The notes beneath the pieces were generated by a model. It made no database searches, was not told the DNA's origin, and saw only the letters and a program-made list of their open reading frames with translations. Below are positions 6,976-9,616 of a stretch of DNA of 9,616 bases, piece by piece. Made by a program: the position numbers and the translations under genes. How positions within the stretch are numbered: position 1 is the stretch's first letter; the number at the start of each line of letters is the position of its first letter. Where the stretch lies: the NCBI GenBank assembly GCA_031292465.1, contig JARLHB010000505.1, positions 1-9,616 on the forward strand. Reading direction: 5' to 3'. The DNA comes from Ignavibacteriaceae bacterium. GTDB lineage: Bacteria > Bacteroidota > Ignavibacteria > Ignavibacteriales > Ignavibacteriaceae.

Positions 6976-9584
6976 AATTTAAACAATTTCTTGAAGATGT
7001 AGGCGGTGTAAAAGGCGGATTAATAAGAGTAGCAGTTATTTTATCAATCTTTGCTGTTGTATTAATCATTTTAAGATGGAATAAGAAGAGTGATTTCTCA
7101 ATGAAACCCGACATCAAAGTCTCATTTCAGGGAGATTCACAGATAGAAGTGGGCGGGCCGTATGCAGGGGTGGAATTCCATCATAGCTCTCCAATGCCTC
7201 AACGGATAAGCTTTTTTTATCCTGTTGCCAATAGCCTGGATCTAAGTACGGATTATTGGAAACGTGATTCAACTTTTGTAATGAGCGCAGGCATAAGAGC
7301 CGGGTATGGTAATAAAGAGTGGATTGGCCTTACGCCATACTCTTATGATTTAACTCCGTACGGAGTTACTTTCCATAAGAGCGATAATCAGAAAAATGTA
7401 AAAATATCCTACCGTTTCTGTAATGATAAACCGGCCATGGTAGTTGCTTATGAAATTACAAATAAAAGCAAAGACGCTCAGCCGTTTGAATTTTATACAC
7501 ACCTTGAACTTTCCCTTAAAACTTCTCATACATATTCTTTAAAAAGCAAAGCATGGACTGAATACGACAGCAGTACAAAATCCATCTATGCAAATTTTGA
7601 TGACAGCGAAACACAGAATGCAAAGGTATTTGTCGCCAATGCTGGCGAACAGCCCGAAAGTTACAATACGGTTGGCAGCCTGAAAAATTATCCTGATAAT
7701 AATGACTGGTGGTATAAGAATTATTCTTCTTTACCTGAATTAGTATCAAATAAAAACAATCAAAGGGTACCGGCAGCGGAGTTTCTTTACAAGAAAAATC
7801 TTGAGCCTGAAGAAACAATGACGGTTATTCAGATTATCGGCACATCAAAACAAAACGAAGGAAAAGGAATAGTCTCTTATCTTGAAAAGAATTATAATAA
7901 AGAGATTAATGAATATGAGAAGAGTGTTTTAGATAAAGTTAATGATGGTAAATTTGTTACGGGTGATACTACAATAGATAAATCATACCTGTGGGCAAAA
8001 GGAATATTAGCTGTAAACAAACATTATATTAATAATAACTTTGTGCCAATGCCATGCCCTGCCGAATATAATTTCTATTTTACTCATGATGTGCTTGTAA
8101 CGGATTATGCCGCTGTTAATTTTGATTTACCAAGAGTTAAAAATGACCTTAAATATATTGCTGCCCATGCGGATAAAGATTACATAATACCTCACGCATA
8201 TTACTGGAAAGACAATTCATATAAAACCGAGTTTGCATCTTCCGACAACTGGAATAACTTCTGGTTTATTATTACTTCAGGAAGTTATTTAAGGCACTCC
8301 GGCGATATAAAATTAATGAAGTTTTTATATCCTTACTTAACAAAATCTTTAAATCAGACTTTGCTTAATAAAAAAGATGATGATTTAATGTGGGAAGCGC
8401 ATATAGACGGTTCCGACCTTGCAAACAGTTACGGGCAGCGCACATTTATGACCTCGCTTGCTGTTGAATCTCTTAAAGAGTATGTATTTGTCTCCATGAT
8501 GCTTGGTGAAAATCAAAGCGGGCTGGTTAAGTACGAAGAATTAGCCGGCAGGATGGAAAAGGCTTTAAACGAAAAATTATGGAACGACAAGCAGGGATTC
8601 CTGATTAACTATTATAAGGGCGGCAAAATAGATACGCATTATTATATGGGCTCTTTATTAGCGCCGCATTTTAATTTATTGAACCGCGAACGCACAGACG
8701 TGCTTGTTAATTCCGCTTTATCGCATCTGTTTGATCCTAAGCTTGGCGCCTATAATATGTACCCGATGGATCTTGGAAATCTAAAAGATTTTCTTGAACT
8801 AAAAGGCGATGAAGCCGGTAAGCCTTTTTATTATGCTAACGGCGGTATATGGGTGAATGCAAACGCATGGTTTGCACTTGCATTAATTGCAGGTGACAAA
8901 AAAGACGAAGCGTTGAATTTTATTAAAAAAACTATGACCGTGGACGGAATAATTAACAGCCCTAACGGACAGCCTGCAATGTATGAATACAGGATTAGCG
9001 ATTATAATAATCCCAAAGTTTATGGTAAAATAGACAAGCCGCAATTTTTGTGGGCTGCAGGATGGTACTTATACAGTTTATATCATCTTTTCGGAATCAG
9101 TGAGAATCCGTGGAATATTTCTTTTACGCCGTATTTAATTACAAATCAGAAATCATGTGAATTTTCTTTGGATGTTTTCGGACGGGCATCAGAAATTAAT
9201 ATTACCGGGAATGGCAGGTATATTCAATCCGTAAAATATGACGGCAGAGAAATTCCTTCAGCCGTTATACCATGCAATACTAAATACAAAGAGATTAACA
9301 TAGTATTGGGACGGCCTTCAGCTCCGTATATTTCAAATTCCAATTCATTACTGGAAAACAGCAGTTTTGAAGCGGGAAGAAAGGCCTTGCATTTTTCTCT
9401 GAAGGCTTTTGAAGGCCATGTTAATACTACACAGGTTATTTCTCCATTACAGCCAAAAGCGGTTTATATAAACGGGGAAAAACTGAATGGAAACATGAAT
9501 ATTAATAATGAAAACGGGGTGTATATCTTAGATATTAGTTTTGTGCATAAGTCTGTAGAAGAAAAAATCAGAATAGAGTATTAG
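6972..9584 (+). CDS. Membrane-anchored glycoside hydrolase/phosphorylase-like protein with (alpha/alpha)6 barrel, family unassigned
   Basis: An 870-residue protein. A hydrophobic stretch at about 17-36, with no cleavage site evident, suggests one N-terminal membrane anchor with the body outside the cytoplasm. Residues ~45-295 look like an all-beta sandwich (GGPYAGVEFHHSSP opening), ~300-335 a helical linker, ~336-705 an (alpha/alpha)6 barrel, and ~715-870 a final beta-rich domain. This order is that of GH15, GH65, GH94 and related enzymes. Barrel segments include FTHDVLVTDY (370-379, with D373 and D378), MWEAHIDGSD (473-482, with E475, D479 and D482), GGIWVNANAW (624-633) and QFLWAAGWYLY (691-701); the last two resemble positions in GH94 phosphorylases. 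E475 and D373 or D378 are my candidates for catalytic acids, by analogy only. I cannot say whether it is a hydrolase or a phosphorylase. The ATG lies within ATGA, overlapping the beta-mannosidase stop, with no separate ribosome site, so translation is probably coupled. The partner gene points to a mannose-containing glycan, but the linkage is not evident from sequence. Confidence 0.85.
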   Translation: MKFKQFLEDVGGVKGGLIRVAVILSIFAVVLIILRWNKKSDFSMKPDIKVSFQGDSQIEVGGPYAGVEFHHSSPMPQRISFFYPVANSLDLSTDYWKRDSTFVMSAGIRAGYGNKEWIGLTPYSYDLTPYGVTFHKSDNQKNVKISYRFCNDKPAMVVAYEITNKSKDAQPFEFYTHLELSLKTSHTYSLKSKAWTEYDSSTKSIYANFDDSETQNAKVFVANAGEQPESYNTVGSLKNYPDNNDWWYKNYSSLPELVSNKNNQRVPAAEFLYKKNLEPEETMTVIQIIGTSKQNEGKGIVSYLEKNYNKEINEYEKSVLDKVNDGKFVTGDTTIDKSYLWAKGILAVNKHYINNNFVPMPCPAEYNFYFTHDVLVTDYAAVNFDLPRVKNDLKYIAAHADKDYIIPHAYYWKDNSYKTEFASSDNWNNFWFIITSGSYLRHSGDIKLMKFLYPYLTKSLNQTLLNKKDDDLMWEAHIDGSDLANSYGQRTFMTSLAVESLKEYVFVSMMLGENQSGLVKYEELAGRMEKALNEKLWNDKQGFLINYYKGGKIDTHYYMGSLLAPHFNLLNRERTDVLVNSALSHLFDPKLGAYNMYPMDLGNLKDFLELKGDEAGKPFYYANGGIWVNANAWFALALIAGDKKDEALNFIKKTMTVDGIINSPNGQPAMYEYRISDYNNPKVYGKIDKPQFLWAAGWYLYSLYHLFGISENPWNISFTPYLITNQKSCEFSLDVFGRASEINITGNGRYIQSVKYDGREIPSAVIPCNTKYKEINIVLGRPSAPYISNSNSLLENSSFEAGRKALHFSLKAFEGHVNTTQVISPLQPKAVYINGEKLNGNMNINNENGVYILDISFVHKSVEEKIRIEY

Positions 9585-9616
9585 TTATTTGCTTTTAATT
9601 TATGAGTTGGCTCCGG

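Noticed and set aside
1742..7716. Shared ATGACTGGTGGTAT in the T9SS cargo gene (near 1742) and the membrane-anchored gene (near 7702)
   Set aside because: Both copies encode D-W-W-Y in the same frame, but the surrounding protein sequences do not align, so chance or a simple aromatic motif explains it better than a repeat.
9585..9616. Start of a further gene at ATG 9602
   Set aside because: Only five codons are visible before the window ends and no Shine-Dalgarno precedes them, so it cannot be supported. No terminator hairpin is visible in these 32 bases.

Overview
The window carries four plus-strand genes, closely packed (gaps of 56 and 33 bases, then a 4-base overlap), that fill almost every base. 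They look like the interior of one carbohydrate-processing operon cut by both window edges. The DNA is AT-rich. One protein ends in a type A type IX secretion (T9SS) sorting domain of the QNYPNPFNPSTT type, which points to the Bacteroidota/Chlorobiota/Ignavibacteriota group. The exact wording of the motif and the ILGNEVATL core are most typical of Ignavibacteria-like lineages; this is a judgement from memory of the family, not a search result.

Layout: (1) positions 2-1210, the C-terminal part of a probable alpha/alpha-toroid glycoside-hydrolase-like protein whose 5' end lies outside the window; (2) 1267-4488, a large exported protein with a signal peptide, an unrecognised helical domain of about 540 residues, two Ig/PKD-like domains, a LamG/concanavalin-like domain and a T9SS C-terminal domain; (3) 4522-6975, a well-recognised family GH2 beta-mannosidase with both catalytic glutamates and no signal peptide; (4) 6972-9584, a membrane-anchored protein of 870 residues with a beta-sandwich / (alpha/alpha)6 barrel / beta-sandwich plan like GH15, GH94 and glycogen-debranching-type enzymes, but of no family I can name.

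Working model (inference): the T9SS protein binds and cuts a glycan at the cell surface, the membrane-anchored enzyme acts on fragments in the periplasm, and the cytoplasmic beta-mannosidase releases mannose from short beta-mannosides. Only the beta-mannosidase has a substrate that can be assigned from sequence. The window shows no SusC/SusD pair, transporter, regulator, RNA gene, mobile element, CRISPR array or convincing terminator. The three large proteins with no firm family assignment, tied to one beta-mannosidase, are the most interesting content.
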